64,000 nucleotides of DNA from an uncultured Eubacteriales bacterium (GCA_951800645.1 CATOIK010000009.1:1-64000); one strand, 5' to 3'. Shown: positions 1 through 8,690, counted from the stretch's first letter. Numbers and translations: made by a program. The notes: a model not told the origin generated them from the letters alone.

Positions 1-180
1 TGAAAAAGAGTCCGGTTCACCGGACTCTCGCGCCGGAGCGCGTCTGCGTCAGCAGACATTTTCCTTAAGCGCGAAGTGCGCATCCCGCGGAGCGTTTTTG
101 TTTCATAGGGCGAACTTTCCTATGAAACAAATCCTGCTTTCCCAGGATTCTCCGCCTGCGGCGGGACGCCCTGCCGGGGC
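1..180 (+). repeat. Interspersed GC-rich palindromic repeat, copy A
   Basis: This stretch has no gene. It is a string of small palindromes: AGAGTCCGG-TTCA-CCGGACTCT at 7-28, GTCTGC-GTCA-GCAGAC near 43-58, GCGCGAAGTGCGC near 69-81, and GTTTCATAGG/CCTATGAAAC at 100-128, then a small AATCCTG/CAGGATT hairpin at 131-150. The first ~95 bases match the reverse complement of 13725-13812, and 62-130 match 3743-3826 in the same orientation. It lies just downstream of the thiamine transport operon. Its function is unknown; an interspersed or mobile palindromic element is my inference. Confidence 0.75.
3..28 (-). terminator. Terminator-like hairpin downstream of the thiamine operon
   Basis: Read on the minus strand, a perfect 9-bp stem (AGAGTCCGG with CCGGACTCT, four-base loop) is followed by TTTTT. 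It lies about 240 bases past the tatD-like stop and could end the operon. It is also part of the repeat element, so its presence here may be incidental. Confidence 0.4.
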
Positions 181-268
181 GCATTTCGTTCATTATACCC
201 GGTTTTCTGTTGTTTTTCAACTGTTGGAATATGGAATCTTTCTGACAGAGTTCTTAAGCCCAAAGCGC

Positions 269-1039
269 TTAAGGCTGAAGCTTTCCCAGAGCCAGAAAGG
301 CTTTAAAGTTCTGATGAAGGATTTCCAGCATGTTTTCTGTCTCCACACTGCGGATCTCTGCGATGGCGGCGGCGCTTCTCAGCAGGGTCTTCTCTACGGA
401 AAGAGCGCCGGAGGCTTCTGCATATCTGCCTCCAGCTTCATTCGCCCAGGATACGGCGCCAAGGCCATCGGTTTCTATCAAAAGACGGTCTAAAGGAACC
501 TGGCTTGCCGTTCGGCGGACTGCCGGGTTCCACCATACATCCGGACCGATGGTATAGTAACAGTCCAGCTTCAGATAATCCGCCAATCCGTATTCTGCAG
601 AGTACCAGTGAACCAGGTAGGTGTTGGGAAATCTGGAAATCAGCCGGGCAATCTGCTCCTCCTGGCCTTTGGTATGGAGAATGACCGGCTTTCCTGCTTT
701 GGAAGCATATTCCAGTTGCAGGACAAATACCTTTTCCTGAATATCCAAAGGCACACTGCACCACACGCTGTCCATGCCAATCTCTCCGATGATGGAACAC
801 TGCTCTAACACAGGCAGAAATTCCTCCACCTGCTCCTTATCTGCATGCCAGGGATGAAGACCGTAGGTGGGAATCAGCCAGGAAGGCAGCCTTCCGTCTG
901 CCCCGGCCAGTTGTTCTATTTTTCTTATTTCCTGAAAACAAGTGCCGCAAAGCAAGGTTACAATCCCTTTTTCTGCCCGCTCTCTCCGCTCATCTTCTGT
1001 CCCCAGATGGGCGTGGGCATCGTAAAGAAAATGGCTCAT
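269..1039 (-). CDS. TatD-family metal-dependent hydrolase
   Basis: A 256-residue TIM-barrel hydrolase of the TatD family. The expected metal ligands are all visible: His9 and His11 in DAHAHLG, Glu86 in GEIGMD, His122 in ILHTKG, His144 in LVHWYS and Asp191 in ETDGLG. Characterised TatD proteins are Mg-dependent DNases, but the family also contains uncharacterised hydrolases. Its start overlaps the stop of the upstream ATPase gene by four bases (ATGA), so it is the last gene of the TPP-riboswitch-controlled transporter operon. That placement suggests a role in processing an imported thiamine breakdown product, perhaps replacing the YlmB-type deformylase, rather than DNA metabolism. Family assignment is firm; the thiamine role is inference. 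Confidence 0.85.
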   Translation of the reverse strand: MSHFLYDAHAHLGTEDERRERAEKGIVTLLCGTCFQEIRKIEQLAGADGRLPSWLIPTYGLHPWHADKEQVEEFLPVLEQCSIIGEIGMDSVWCSVPLDIQEKVFVLQLEYASKAGKPVILHTKGQEEQIARLISRFPNTYLVHWYSAEYGLADYLKLDCYYTIGPDVWWNPAVRRTASQVPLDRLLIETDGLGAVSWANEAGGRYAEASGALSVEKTLLRSAAAIAEIRSVETENMLEILHQNFKAFLALGKLQP

Positions 1040-1782
1040 AACGCCTCTCCCATCCGGCTGATCTCATGGTAAATCTGCCGGCGCAGACTGCTTTGCCCGT
1101 ACAGCCAGTCTCTGGTACGGTTCGCCTGAGGCTCTTCCACTAAAATCTGCCGGACAGAGGAGGATGGGGCCTGGCCCATAATCAAAATGCGGTCTGACAG
1201 ATAGATGGCCTCGTCCATATCATGGGTAACCAATAGCACTGTCCGGTTTAAGCTCTCCCGCATGGATAAAAGCCAGTCCTGCATCTGGCCTCTTGTAATC
1301 ACATCCAAAGCGCCGAAAGGCTCATCCAGCAGCATAACACTGGCCGGCATCAGGGATGTCCGCAGGAAAGCAGCCCGCTGCCGCATTCCTCCGGACAGGG
1401 CAGACGGGTATGCCTTCTCATAGCCTTCCAGGCCGAAAATGGGGAAGCGGGCCATAGCCTCTGCCTTCATCTGCTCCTGCTGCCCATGAATCCGCCCATA
1501 GAGACACACATTATCCAGAATGTTTTTCCAGGGAAACAGAAGGTCGTTCTGAGGCATATAGGCAAAGCAGGCTCCCCGGTCTTTCACTTCCTTTCCGTCC
1601 AGAAAAACAGAACCGCCGTCTGCTTTCAGCACTCCAGTCAGCAGTTTCAAAACAGTAGATTTTCCGCAGCCAGAGGGGCCTAAAATGCTTACAAACTCCC
1701 CTTCTTCAAGGGAAAAATCCAGGCCGCTTATAATGCTTTTTGTTCCATAGGAAAAGGTTAATCCGGTTATTTCCAGCTTCAT
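1036..1782 (-). CDS. thiZ: ABC transporter ATP-binding protein, thiamine-precursor type (ThiZ-like)
   Basis: A 248-residue ATPase of the SsuB/TauB/ThiZ branch. It has Walker A GPSGCGKST at 35-43, a Q-loop in YMPQND near 75-80, a signature LSGGMRQR near 129-136, Walker B VMLLDEPFGALD near 149-160 and a switch histidine in THD. It would energise the permease and binding protein encoded just upstream. The start follows the lipoprotein stop by nine bases and the stop overlaps the hydrolase start, so all four genes are co-transcribed. Substrate assignment (formylaminopyrimidine or another thiamine pyrimidine moiety) rests on the riboswitch and the NMT1-type binding protein, not on the ATPase itself. 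Confidence 0.88.
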   Translation of the reverse strand: MKLEITGLTFSYGTKSIISGLDFSLEEGEFVSILGPSGCGKSTVLKLLTGVLKADGGSVFLDGKEVKDRGACFAYMPQNDLLFPWKNILDNVCLYGRIHGQQEQMKAEAMARFPIFGLEGYEKAYPSALSGGMRQRAAFLRTSLMPASVMLLDEPFGALDVITRGQMQDWLLSMRESLNRTVLLVTHDMDEAIYLSDRILIMGQAPSSSVRQILVEEPQANRTRDWLYGQSSLRRQIYHEISRMGEAL

Positions 1783-1791
1783 AATACTCCT

Positions 1792-2886
1792 TTATTTTAC
1801 AGGCAAAAACTCATTGGTATAACACTCTGCGGCAGGAATCGCCTCATCAATTACACCATATTCCACCATGAATTCTGTGTAGTTATCCCATACCTCATCC
1901 TTCATAACGCCCCACTGTTTCGCGTCCTCGCTGTACTTGGAAGACAAATATTCCTGAGACATAGTCAGCATATCCAGAGAATAATCCGGTGCATATTTGG
2001 CAAGAATCTCTGCGCTTTCTGCCGGATGTTCGATGGCGTATTCGTATCCTTCGGCAGTGGCATGCAGGAATTTCTTTACCATCTCCGGATCGTTTTCCAG
2101 GGTCTCATTTGCAGCAATAATAACAGGAGTATAGTAATCCAGCCGCTCGTCTAACTGCCGTACTTCCATGTAGTTGATGGGGAAGTCATTTAATTTGCAC
2201 TTTACTACATCCCAGCCTTCAAAGAACCACTGAATATCTACCTTGTCTTTTAAGGCCTCAAAACCGGAACCATCGGAAATCACCATGTTCAGGTCTGCAA
2301 AATCTGCTCCTGCCTGAGTCATCACAGCCTTTAATACGGCCTCCTCTCCCGGACCTCCCCAACCGGCGTAGGTCTTTCCTGCAAAGTCGGCGGGAGACTT
2401 AATATCCTTGTCTGCATAGGTGGCAAAGCCGGAGGTATTGTGCTGAATCACCGCAGCAATCGCCTTGATAGGAAGGGGATTCTCCGCAGTAAGGGCGATA
2501 GTTACATCCTCCTGGTAGCTGATGCCGAAATCCCCTTTTCCTACTGCAACCAGAGTGGCAGTAGCGCCTTCCGTAGGCTCTACAATGTTGACCTTCAGCC
2601 CCTGTTTTTCATAGCAGCCCTGGTCCAGAGCCACATACATACCGGTGTGATTGGTATTGGCTACATAGTCCAGAATTACGGTTACTTCCTGCAGATCAGT
2701 CCCTGCAGTTTCACCTGCCTCTCCATTCTCTGCCTGGGACGCCTCCGCCTTATTTCCAGTCTCCAAAGCAGCCGTTTCTGTCTTTAGCGCCTCTGTTTCC
2801 TGGTTTCCAGGCGCTGTCTGACCGCAGGCGGTAAGTCCCAGAGTCAGGGCTGCGGCAAGGATTCCGCTGGTTAATTTTTTCTTCAT
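1792..2886 (-). CDS. thiY: NMT1/THI5-like substrate-binding lipoprotein (ThiY-like)
   Basis: A secreted binding lipoprotein of 364 residues. The start at 2886 is chosen because AGAAGGAGAA lies just before it and the product then begins with MKKK, a hydrophobic segment and the lipobox LTAC (Cys about 20). A low-complexity Glu/Ala/Thr linker follows, then a periplasmic-binding fold starting VTVILDYVANTNHTG, typical of NMT1/THI5-like proteins that bind pyrimidine thiamine precursors. It lies between permease and ATPase genes under a TPP riboswitch. Related proteins bind alkanesulfonates or riboflavin, so the riboswitch is the main reason for the thiamine assignment. Confidence 0.88.
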   Translation of the reverse strand: MKKKLTSGILAAALTLGLTACGQTAPGNQETEALKTETAALETGNKAEASQAENGEAGETAGTDLQEVTVILDYVANTNHTGMYVALDQGCYEKQGLKVNIVEPTEGATATLVAVGKGDFGISYQEDVTIALTAENPLPIKAIAAVIQHNTSGFATYADKDIKSPADFAGKTYAGWGGPGEEAVLKAVMTQAGADFADLNMVISDGSGFEALKDKVDIQWFFEGWDVVKCKLNDFPINYMEVRQLDERLDYYTPVIIAANETLENDPEMVKKFLHATAEGYEYAIEHPAESAEILAKYAPDYSLDMLTMSQEYLSSKYSEDAKQWGVMKDEVWDNYTEFMVEYGVIDEAIPAAECYTNEFLPVK

Positions 2887-2935
2887 CTTATTCTCCTTCT
2901 GCTGCCACTTCGGCAGCAATTTAGTAATCTTATTT

Positions 2936-3691
2936 TTACTTCTGCTTTCCTGCATAGGGCAAAACAATCCGCCCCAGCAAAGTGATAAAGCCGTTCATAC
3001 ACAGGCTTAAAAAGATAATGACAACTACGGCGGCAAAAACCTTGTCCAGCATATATCCGTTCTTTACCCGGATCAGGTAATATCCCAGCCCCTGCTGGGC
3101 GCCAATCCACTCTCCCACCACAGCGCCGGTAATGCTGTAGGTAGCTGCCACCTTCAGGCCGGACAGCAAAGAGGGCACTGCAGCAGGAATCTTTACCAGT
3201 GGATAAATCTTCCATCTTCCGGCTCCAAAGGAGCGGACCAGATTCACATACTCCTCGTCCACCTGACCCATACCATCGGTAAAGCTGACTGCAATGGGAA
3301 AGAAGCACATCAGCACCACGGTCAGGATCTTGGGGGCCAGGCCAAATCCCATGTAGATAATAAGGATGGGAGCCAGCACAATCATGGGAACGGTCTGGGT
3401 AACCACCAGCACCGGATAAAGCCCCCGGCGAATCAGCGAAAACGCATCCATCAGCATGCCCAGAGCCATAGCCAGAACCAGGGAAATGAAAATCCCTCCC
3501 AGGGCTTCCCCTACCGTTACCAAAGAATGGGCTGTCAGAACGCTGCGCTCCGCAACCATACGCTCCACTACGGCAAGGGGGGACGGCAGCACATATAAGG
3601 GAATGTCAAATAAGCGGACGGCCCCCTCCCAAAGCAGCAGAAGCACGCCGATTACTCCCGCCGGAATCAGTTTGTCTTTGCAGTTTTCCAT
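2936..3691 (-). CDS. thiX: ABC transporter permease, thiamine-precursor type (ThiX-like)
   Basis: An integral membrane permease of the BPD_transp_1 family, 251 residues from the chosen start at 3691, where AATAGGAGAAACT precedes the ATG. The track of hydrophobic helices begins with LIPAGVIGVLLLLWEGAV, and the coupling region around SFGAGRWKIYPLVKIPAAVPS contains the EAA-type loop that docks on the ATPase. It is the first gene after the riboswitch leader and is followed by the lipoprotein and ATPase genes. An upstream in-frame extension to 3736 would run into the repeat copy and has no ribosome-binding site. Confidence 0.88.
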   Translation of the reverse strand: MENCKDKLIPAGVIGVLLLLWEGAVRLFDIPLYVLPSPLAVVERMVAERSVLTAHSLVTVGEALGGIFISLVLAMALGMLMDAFSLIRRGLYPVLVVTQTVPMIVLAPILIIYMGFGLAPKILTVVLMCFFPIAVSFTDGMGQVDEEYVNLVRSFGAGRWKIYPLVKIPAAVPSLLSGLKVAATYSITGAVVGEWIGAQQGLGYYLIRVKNGYMLDKVFAAVVVIIFLSLCMNGFITLLGRIVLPYAGKQK

Positions 3692-3739
3692 AGTTTCTCC
3701 TATTTTTAAAAGAATTTTGCCTTTTTGCAGATGCAACCA

Positions 3740-3826
3740 TTCTCCTTAGGCGTAAAGCGCGCAACCTACGGAGCGTTTTTGTTTCATAGGGCGAACTTTC
3801 ATAGGGCGAACTTTCCTATGAAACAA
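3740..3826 (+). repeat. Interspersed repeat, copy B, with an internal 15-base duplication
   Basis: Matches 62-130 of the window in the same orientation: CCTTAGGCG, a GC-rich stretch, GGAGCGTTTTTG, then the GTTTCATAGG/CCTATGAAAC palindrome. Here a 15-base unit (CATAGGGCGAACTTT) is present twice, at 3785-3799 and 3800-3814, where copy A has it once. It lies in the 5' leader of the thiamine operon, between the riboswitch terminator and the permease start, so it is transcribed as leader RNA. Confidence 0.8.
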
Positions 3827-3852
3827 AAAATCCATCTGCTTTCACAGATGGA
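3824..3852 (-). terminator. Riboswitch expression-platform terminator
   Basis: On the minus strand ATCCATCTG-TGAAAG-CAGATGGAT forms a 9-bp stem directly followed by TTTTTTG. It lies immediately downstream of the TPP aptamer and before the permease gene, the expected place for a ligand-controlled intrinsic terminator. Confidence 0.85.
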
Positions 3853-3867
3853 TATAGTTATTTGCTA

Positions 3868-3957
3868 CATTCTCCCTGCGTTGGCATTATCCAAATCAGG
3901 TTTATAGGGTCGAAACTTCCATTTCCTCTCAGCCTGTCACTACAAGCTCCCCTGAAC
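3868..3957 (-). ncRNA. TPP (THI-box) riboswitch aptamer
   Basis: The minus strand carries the THI-box hallmarks in order: an AGGGGAGC 5' side, GGCTGAGA (3926-3933 region), ACCCTAT, then AACCTGATTTGGATAATG and CCAACGCAGGGAG. These match the conserved pyrimidine-sensing CUGAGA helix and the ACCUGAUCUGGAUAAUGCCAGCG region of the known TPP riboswitch. A terminator follows, so thiamine diphosphate should switch off the four-gene operon downstream (permease, binding protein, ATPase, TatD-like hydrolase). Confidence 0.96.
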
Positions 3958-3990
3958 CAATTTATGTAATTGTAAAACAATATAAGATAA

Positions 3991-4027
3991 CCGGTTTCTC
4001 TGAATCTCAGTCTAGCATAGAAACCGG
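3991..4027. repeat. Inverted repeat between riboswitch and acyltransferase gene
   Basis: Perfect 9-base arms CCGGTTTCT (3991-3999) and AGAAACCGG (4019-4027) are separated by 19 bases. The element lies upstream of both the riboswitch transcript and the divergent acyltransferase promoter. It could be an operator or a start-region hairpin; nothing decides between these. Confidence 0.5.
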
Positions 4028-4076
4028 GAAAATTCATGTGCTTTTTTTAGTACAATCTGCAGTTTCTCTTGAAAAC

Positions 4077-4105
4077 TGGACTTTTCCCAGCCATTCCACT
4101 ATAAT
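4077..4105 (+). promoter_or_regulatory. Promoter of the acyltransferase gene
   Basis: TGGACT, a 17-base spacer and a perfect TATAAT precede the gene, leaving a leader of about 30 bases that carries an AAAGGAG ribosome-binding site. Confidence 0.7.
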
Positions 4106-4139
4106 AGGTATTACATTTTTTACAAAGGAGACCTGTTTC

Positions 4140-5174
4140 ATGAATCCCCCACGAAGAACCGAGATAGATGTAGCCAAGGGTTTCGCCCTGTTTCTGGTGA
4201 TATTCGGTCATCTTGTAATCTTAAAAGAGCCTTTATTTTTGTGGATTTTTTCTTTCCATATGCCGGCCTTTTTCTTCCTGTCCGGCATGACCTTTAAGCC
4301 GGAAAAATACAAGACCCTTCGGGCCTGCGCTGCAGACAAAGCAAAGCGCTTTTTAATTCCCTACTTTGCAGTCACTGCCATTGGAGCAGCTATTTGTTTT
4401 CTCAGACCTGCCTACCGGGCAGAGGCGTTTCACGAGGCTTATCCCCTGTCCTATCACCTAAAATGGATATTCTATTACGGACAGCCCATGCAGCTTTACA
4501 TCGGACAGGTATGGTATCTGATGGCGCTGTTCTGGGCAGAGCTGGGAGCCTTTGCCTGGCTGAAAACCATGAAAAAGCGCCCGGCAGCTCTCCAAATCGG
4601 AAGCCTCATCCTCATTGCCGTCGCCGCCGTCCACATCCGGACAGTTTTTCCCTGGCTGCCTGTAGGGGACCGGCTGCCCTTAAAGCTGGACACTGCCCTC
4701 TGCGCCTTTATTTTTGTGATTGCAGGCTACTATGTAAGGAAATATGAGGTTATTGAAAAGGCAACACCTTTCGCCTTTATTCTGATTCCTGCCGCCATTT
4801 TAGGCAGCTTTCTGCTGGGCCCGAAAACCGGCATCTACATCAACCTATGCGACTGCTTTTACACCCCGGCCCGGTACTTCTACCCCGGCGCCTTCTGCGG
4901 CATTGCCGCTTTGGTGCTGACTGCAGGGCTCTGCAGGAACTGGCGTTTCTGGCAGTATTACGGTCGCTGTTCCATGCTGGTTTTTTCTGCTCACACCTTT
5001 GGCATTTATCTGGTTTTAGAGGTTTATGAACGCTTAACAGGCACAGACTGGACCCCTATGATTTCCATGCCCGGAGATAAATTCTGCCTGGCTCTGGCCG
5101 TGGTTGTATTTCTGGTTCTGGGGGCGCTTATCTACCCCTGGTATCGGTACAAAACCCGGAAAAACCGGTTATGA
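4140..5174 (+). CDS. Membrane acyltransferase (acyltransferase-3 family)
   Basis: A 344-residue polytopic membrane protein. The start at 4140 is preceded by AAAGGAGACCTGTTTC; a longer reading frame starting at 4038 would lie across the promoter. The N-terminus RRTEIDVAKGFALFLVIFGH has the Arg/Glu/Asp pattern and the catalytic-type His of acyltransferase-3 proteins, which O-acetylate sugars of cell-surface polymers (OafA, WecH, NolL). About ten hydrophobic segments follow. The acceptor is unknown. It is monocistronic and its last six bases overlap the convergent ABC exporter gene. Confidence 0.87.
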   Translation: MNPPRRTEIDVAKGFALFLVIFGHLVILKEPLFLWIFSFHMPAFFFLSGMTFKPEKYKTLRACAADKAKRFLIPYFAVTAIGAAICFLRPAYRAEAFHEAYPLSYHLKWIFYYGQPMQLYIGQVWYLMALFWAELGAFAWLKTMKKRPAALQIGSLILIAVAAVHIRTVFPWLPVGDRLPLKLDTALCAFIFVIAGYYVRKYEVIEKATPFAFILIPAAILGSFLLGPKTGIYINLCDCFYTPARYFYPGAFCGIAALVLTAGLCRNWRFWQYYGRCSMLVFSAHTFGIYLVLEVYERLTGTDWTPMISMPGDKFCLALAVVVFLVLGALIYPWYRYKTRKNRL

Positions 5175-6968
5175 TTCTCCCATCTGGGTCCGGTACAATC
5201 TGGCATAAAATCCGTTCCGGGACATCAATTCTTCGTGGGTTCCCTGTTCGGAAATCTCCCCATCCCGGAGCAGAATAATCAGGTCTGCGTCCCGGATGGT
5301 GGACAGCCGGTGAGCAATTAAAACAGAGGTACGCCCCTGGGTAATGGCGGTCATTGCCCGGCGAATCTGCTGCTCGGTTACCGTATCTACAGAGCTGGTA
5401 GCCTCGTCTAAAATCATAATAGGCGCGTCTGCCAGCACCGCTCTGGCAATGGTTAAAAGCTGCCGCTGGCCCTGGCTTAATTCTGCGCCGCCCTGGGTCA
5501 GCACCGTGTCGTATCCATTGGGAAGTCTGCGGATAAATCCGTCTGCTCCCGCAATCTTCGCCGCCTCCACAATCCTTTCCAGAGGCACATCTCCCTGACC
5601 GTAACTTAAATTATCCCGGACGCTGACTCCAAACAAAGCAGTGTCCTGCAGCACCACGCCGAAAGCATCTCTCAAATCCTCCATACGATAGTCCCGCAGG
5701 TCATGACCGTCTAACAAAATCTCCCCATCGTCTACATCGTAAAACCGGGTCAGCAGATTGATCAAGGTGGTCTTTCCAGAACCAGTAGGCCCTGCCACAG
5801 CCACCTGAAAGCCTGCCGGAATCTCCAGAGAAATATGCTTTAGTACCGGCCTTTTAGGGTCGTATCCAAAGGTTACATTGCGAAAGGAAATGGTACCCTT
5901 AGGATTCTTAAGAGGCAGTGCATCCTGCTTATCCTCCGGCTCCCGCTCCTCGTCAAACACCTCAAATACCCGCTCTGCGCCGGCCACTGCCGTCTGGAAT
6001 TCATTGTAAATGCCGGCAATATCCACAAACGGCCTGGTAAACTGTCTGGAATACAAAAGGAAGCTTAAAATAGCTCCCAGACTTATCTGTCCCCTGGCCG
6101 CCATAACGCCGCTGACAACTGCCAGCATCACATAGCTTACATTGTTGATCACATTGGTAAGGGGCATCAGAAAGCCGGACCATATCTGGGCTTTTGTAGC
6201 CACCTGACAGAACTGTTCATTGCAGTCTGCAAACTGCCTGAGCATCTGCTGCTCTCTGCCAAAGGCCTTTACCATGGCGATGCCGGAAATGCTTTCCTCT
6301 ACCTGCCCGTTCATCTGTCCCAGAAGCTGCTGCTGCTCTTTAAAAAGCTTTCCTGTATGCCAGGTGACCGTCTTAGTCAGAATGTAGATCAGCACTACCG
6401 ACGCCATGGACACAAGGCTGAGCACCAGACTGGTCCTAAGCATCATCCACAGAATTCCGATAATCGTAAAGCCGTACAAAAGCAGATGAATCAGAGAGTC
6501 GGTAATGGTATTGCTGATATTATCTACATCATTGGTCAGGCGGCTCATCAGCTCTCCGTGCTGCCTGGCGTCAAAGAAGGACAGAGGCAGGTTCCGGAAG
6601 CAGGAAAATAAGCTGGTGCGGATATGGCAAATCATCCGCTGGCCTGCCGCCGCCATGAGAAACTGCTGCAGAAAACGAACCAGCCAGTCGCAGACATACA
6701 AGCCTGCCAGAAACAAAAAGCATGCTCCCAAGGGCTGCCTTCCATCGATGCGGTTAATCAGTTCGCCTATGAGATAGGGAGACGCTACGGCAGATAAAGA
6801 CGCCAGGGCCGAGCAGACAAATACCCAGACCAGACCGTTCCGATGTCCGTCTGTCAGCTTCCACAGACGGACCAGGGTTGCCCACATATCTTTTGGTTTC
6901 TGGGCTTCTGCCCCCCGCATGTGCCTTCCTGACTTTATCGGCGGCACCGCCATCGGTCCGTTTGCCAT
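5169..6968 (-). CDS. ABC multidrug exporter half, catalytic-site subunit (BmrD/TM288-like)
   Basis: A 599-residue half-transporter with an N-terminal six-helix exporter domain (about 45-330) and a C-terminal ATPase. Walker A is GPTGSGKTT, the signature is LSQGQRQL, and Walker B is MILDEATSSVD with the catalytic Glu present. It starts three bases after its partner gene with a GGGGGGAG ribosome-binding site. The two together resemble heterodimeric exporters such as BmrCD, in which one subunit supplies the competent ATP site. The transported compound is unknown; drug or lipid export is the usual role in this family. Confidence 0.9.
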   Translation of the reverse strand: MANGPMAVPPIKSGRHMRGAEAQKPKDMWATLVRLWKLTDGHRNGLVWVFVCSALASLSAVASPYLIGELINRIDGRQPLGACFLFLAGLYVCDWLVRFLQQFLMAAAGQRMICHIRTSLFSCFRNLPLSFFDARQHGELMSRLTNDVDNISNTITDSLIHLLLYGFTIIGILWMMLRTSLVLSLVSMASVVLIYILTKTVTWHTGKLFKEQQQLLGQMNGQVEESISGIAMVKAFGREQQMLRQFADCNEQFCQVATKAQIWSGFLMPLTNVINNVSYVMLAVVSGVMAARGQISLGAILSFLLYSRQFTRPFVDIAGIYNEFQTAVAGAERVFEVFDEEREPEDKQDALPLKNPKGTISFRNVTFGYDPKRPVLKHISLEIPAGFQVAVAGPTGSGKTTLINLLTRFYDVDDGEILLDGHDLRDYRMEDLRDAFGVVLQDTALFGVSVRDNLSYGQGDVPLERIVEAAKIAGADGFIRRLPNGYDTVLTQGGAELSQGQRQLLTIARAVLADAPIMILDEATSSVDTVTEQQIRRAMTAITQGRTSVLIAHRLSTIRDADLIILLRDGEISEQGTHEELMSRNGFYARLYRTQMGES

Positions 6969-6971
6969 CTG

Positions 6972-8690
6972 TCACTCCCCCCTTTCTGCGCCCTCTGTTT
7001 TTCCAATCTGGGAATGGTAAATTGCCTGGTAAGCCCCGCAATGCAATAATAGTTCTTTGTGGGTTCCCATCCCTCTCAGACGCCCGTCTTCCATGCATAA
7101 AATCCGGTCTGCCCGCATGACAGTAGAGATTCGCTGGCTGATTAAAAAGACTGTTCTGTTCCCGGAAATTTTCCGGATTTCTTCCAGTACCCTTGCCTCT
7201 GTAGCTGCGTCCAGAGCACTGGTACAATCGTCTAAAATCAGGATTCCAGGACGGCGCAGCAATCCTCTGGCAATGGAAATCCGCTGCTTCTGTCCGCCGG
7301 ATACATTGACGCCGCCCTGCCTCAGAACCGTCTCATACTGCAGGGGAAACTCCATAATAAAATCATCGGCACAGGCCGCCTTTCCAGCCTGTCTTACTTC
7401 CTCAAAGGAGGCGTTTTCCTTCCCCCAGCGAATGTTTTCTGCAATGGTTCCGCTAAACAGAAGCGCTTTTTGCGGCACCAGGGAAATCTGGCTGCGCAGA
7501 CCTTCTATGTCCGCCTTTTTTACATCCTTTCCTCCAATCCGGACAGTGCCGGAGGTAGCGTCGTAAAACCGGGGAATCATCTGCACCAGGGTGGACTTTC
7601 CCGAACCGGTAGGCCCGATAATTCCGATGGTTTCCCCCGGCTCTGCCTGAAAATTGATATTCTCCAAAGCAGGCCGGCTGGTTCCTGCGTAGGTGAAAGA
7701 CACCTGCTCAAAGGACACCTGGCCCCAGGAAAAATCTTCTGTTCCGTTTTCCTGTACCGGCTTTTCCTCAAGAATTTCCCGAACCCTTCCTGCAGAAGCA
7801 GAAGCCCGCACTGCCGCGTTCATAATGCCGGAAACCCGCGCCAGTGAGAAAAGAATCTGGGTCATATAATTGACGGAAGCCATCAGACTTCCGATGTTTT
7901 CCGGAGGCTGACGAGACGACATCCAAAGCAGCACCACAATTCCCAGATTGACAGTCAGGTTGATTAAGGGTGCAAAAAAGGCCCCTACCTGGGCGGCTGC
8001 CACACCGGCTCCTGCAAATTCTTCTGCTGCCCGGTCAAAGGTTTCCGCTTCCTGCTCCTCTGCCCGGAAGGCTTTTACCACCCGGATGGCAGATAAAAAC
8101 TCCCGGCTTACTTTATTAAGCTGATCCAGTTTTTGCTGCAGAATTCCATACTTCCGGTATCCAATCCTCATATTTGCCAGAATCAGAATTCCGGAAATCA
8201 GTAAAATCAAAATCAGCATGGGAATCTGAGCCGGCGTCTTCAGCACCACCAGACACACCGCCCCCAGACAGGTAACCGGCGCCTTCAGCATAATCCGCAT
8301 GGAGCCGTTGACAAACCGCTGGATCTGGGTCACATCGTTGGTAATGCGGGTCACAATGGAGGATGGCTGCAGCCGGTCAATATTTTCAAAGGAAAGGGTC
8401 TGCACCTTCTCATAAAGATCCATCCGCAGTTCCTTTCCTACCAGTTGAGAGGTACGGCTGGCACAGATGTTGCGCATCACTGCCCCCACGGCCCCAAAGG
8501 CGGCAATCAGAAGCATCAGAGCGCCGTACCGGAGAATCTGCCGAACATCCTGATTTTTCACGCCGTTGTCCACAACATAGGACATCATGGCAGGCTGAAG
8601 AAGGTCCGCTGCTGTCTCAATCGTCAGAAAAAAAACCGCCGTGAAAAACATTCCTGCGTGGCGGCGGATGTATGCGGCAATCAGCTTCAT
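6972..8690 (-). CDS. ABC multidrug exporter half, degenerate-site subunit (BmrC/TM287-like)
   Basis: A 572-residue half-transporter with an exporter membrane domain followed by an ATPase. Walker A is GPTGSGKST and the signature is VSGGQKQR, but Walker B reads ILDDCTSALD, with Asp in place of the catalytic Glu. That substitution is the hallmark of the non-hydrolysing site in heterodimeric exporters (TM287, BmrC). First gene of a two-gene operon with the catalytic partner. A divergent AraC-type regulator begins about 200 bases away and may control it. Confidence 0.9.
   Translation of the reverse strand: MKLIAAYIRRHAGMFFTAVFFLTIETAADLLQPAMMSYVVDNGVKNQDVRQILRYGALMLLIAAFGAVGAVMRNICASRTSQLVGKELRMDLYEKVQTLSFENIDRLQPSSIVTRITNDVTQIQRFVNGSMRIMLKAPVTCLGAVCLVVLKTPAQIPMLILILLISGILILANMRIGYRKYGILQQKLDQLNKVSREFLSAIRVVKAFRAEEQEAETFDRAAEEFAGAGVAAAQVGAFFAPLINLTVNLGIVVLLWMSSRQPPENIGSLMASVNYMTQILFSLARVSGIMNAAVRASASAGRVREILEEKPVQENGTEDFSWGQVSFEQVSFTYAGTSRPALENINFQAEPGETIGIIGPTGSGKSTLVQMIPRFYDATSGTVRIGGKDVKKADIEGLRSQISLVPQKALLFSGTIAENIRWGKENASFEEVRQAGKAACADDFIMEFPLQYETVLRQGGVNVSGGQKQRISIARGLLRRPGILILDDCTSALDAATEARVLEEIRKISGNRTVFLISQRISTVMRADRILCMEDGRLRGMGTHKELLLHCGAYQAIYHSQIGKTEGAERGE

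Noticed and set aside
1-180. CRISPR array or tRNA cluster in the palindrome-rich left edge
   Set aside because: Repeats are neither regularly spaced nor separated by unique spacers, and no cloverleaf with a CCA end or T-arm sequence is visible.
6754-7227. 157-codon minus-strand frame across the two ABC exporter genes
   Set aside because: Overlaps the true frames of both genes out of register and has no family match.
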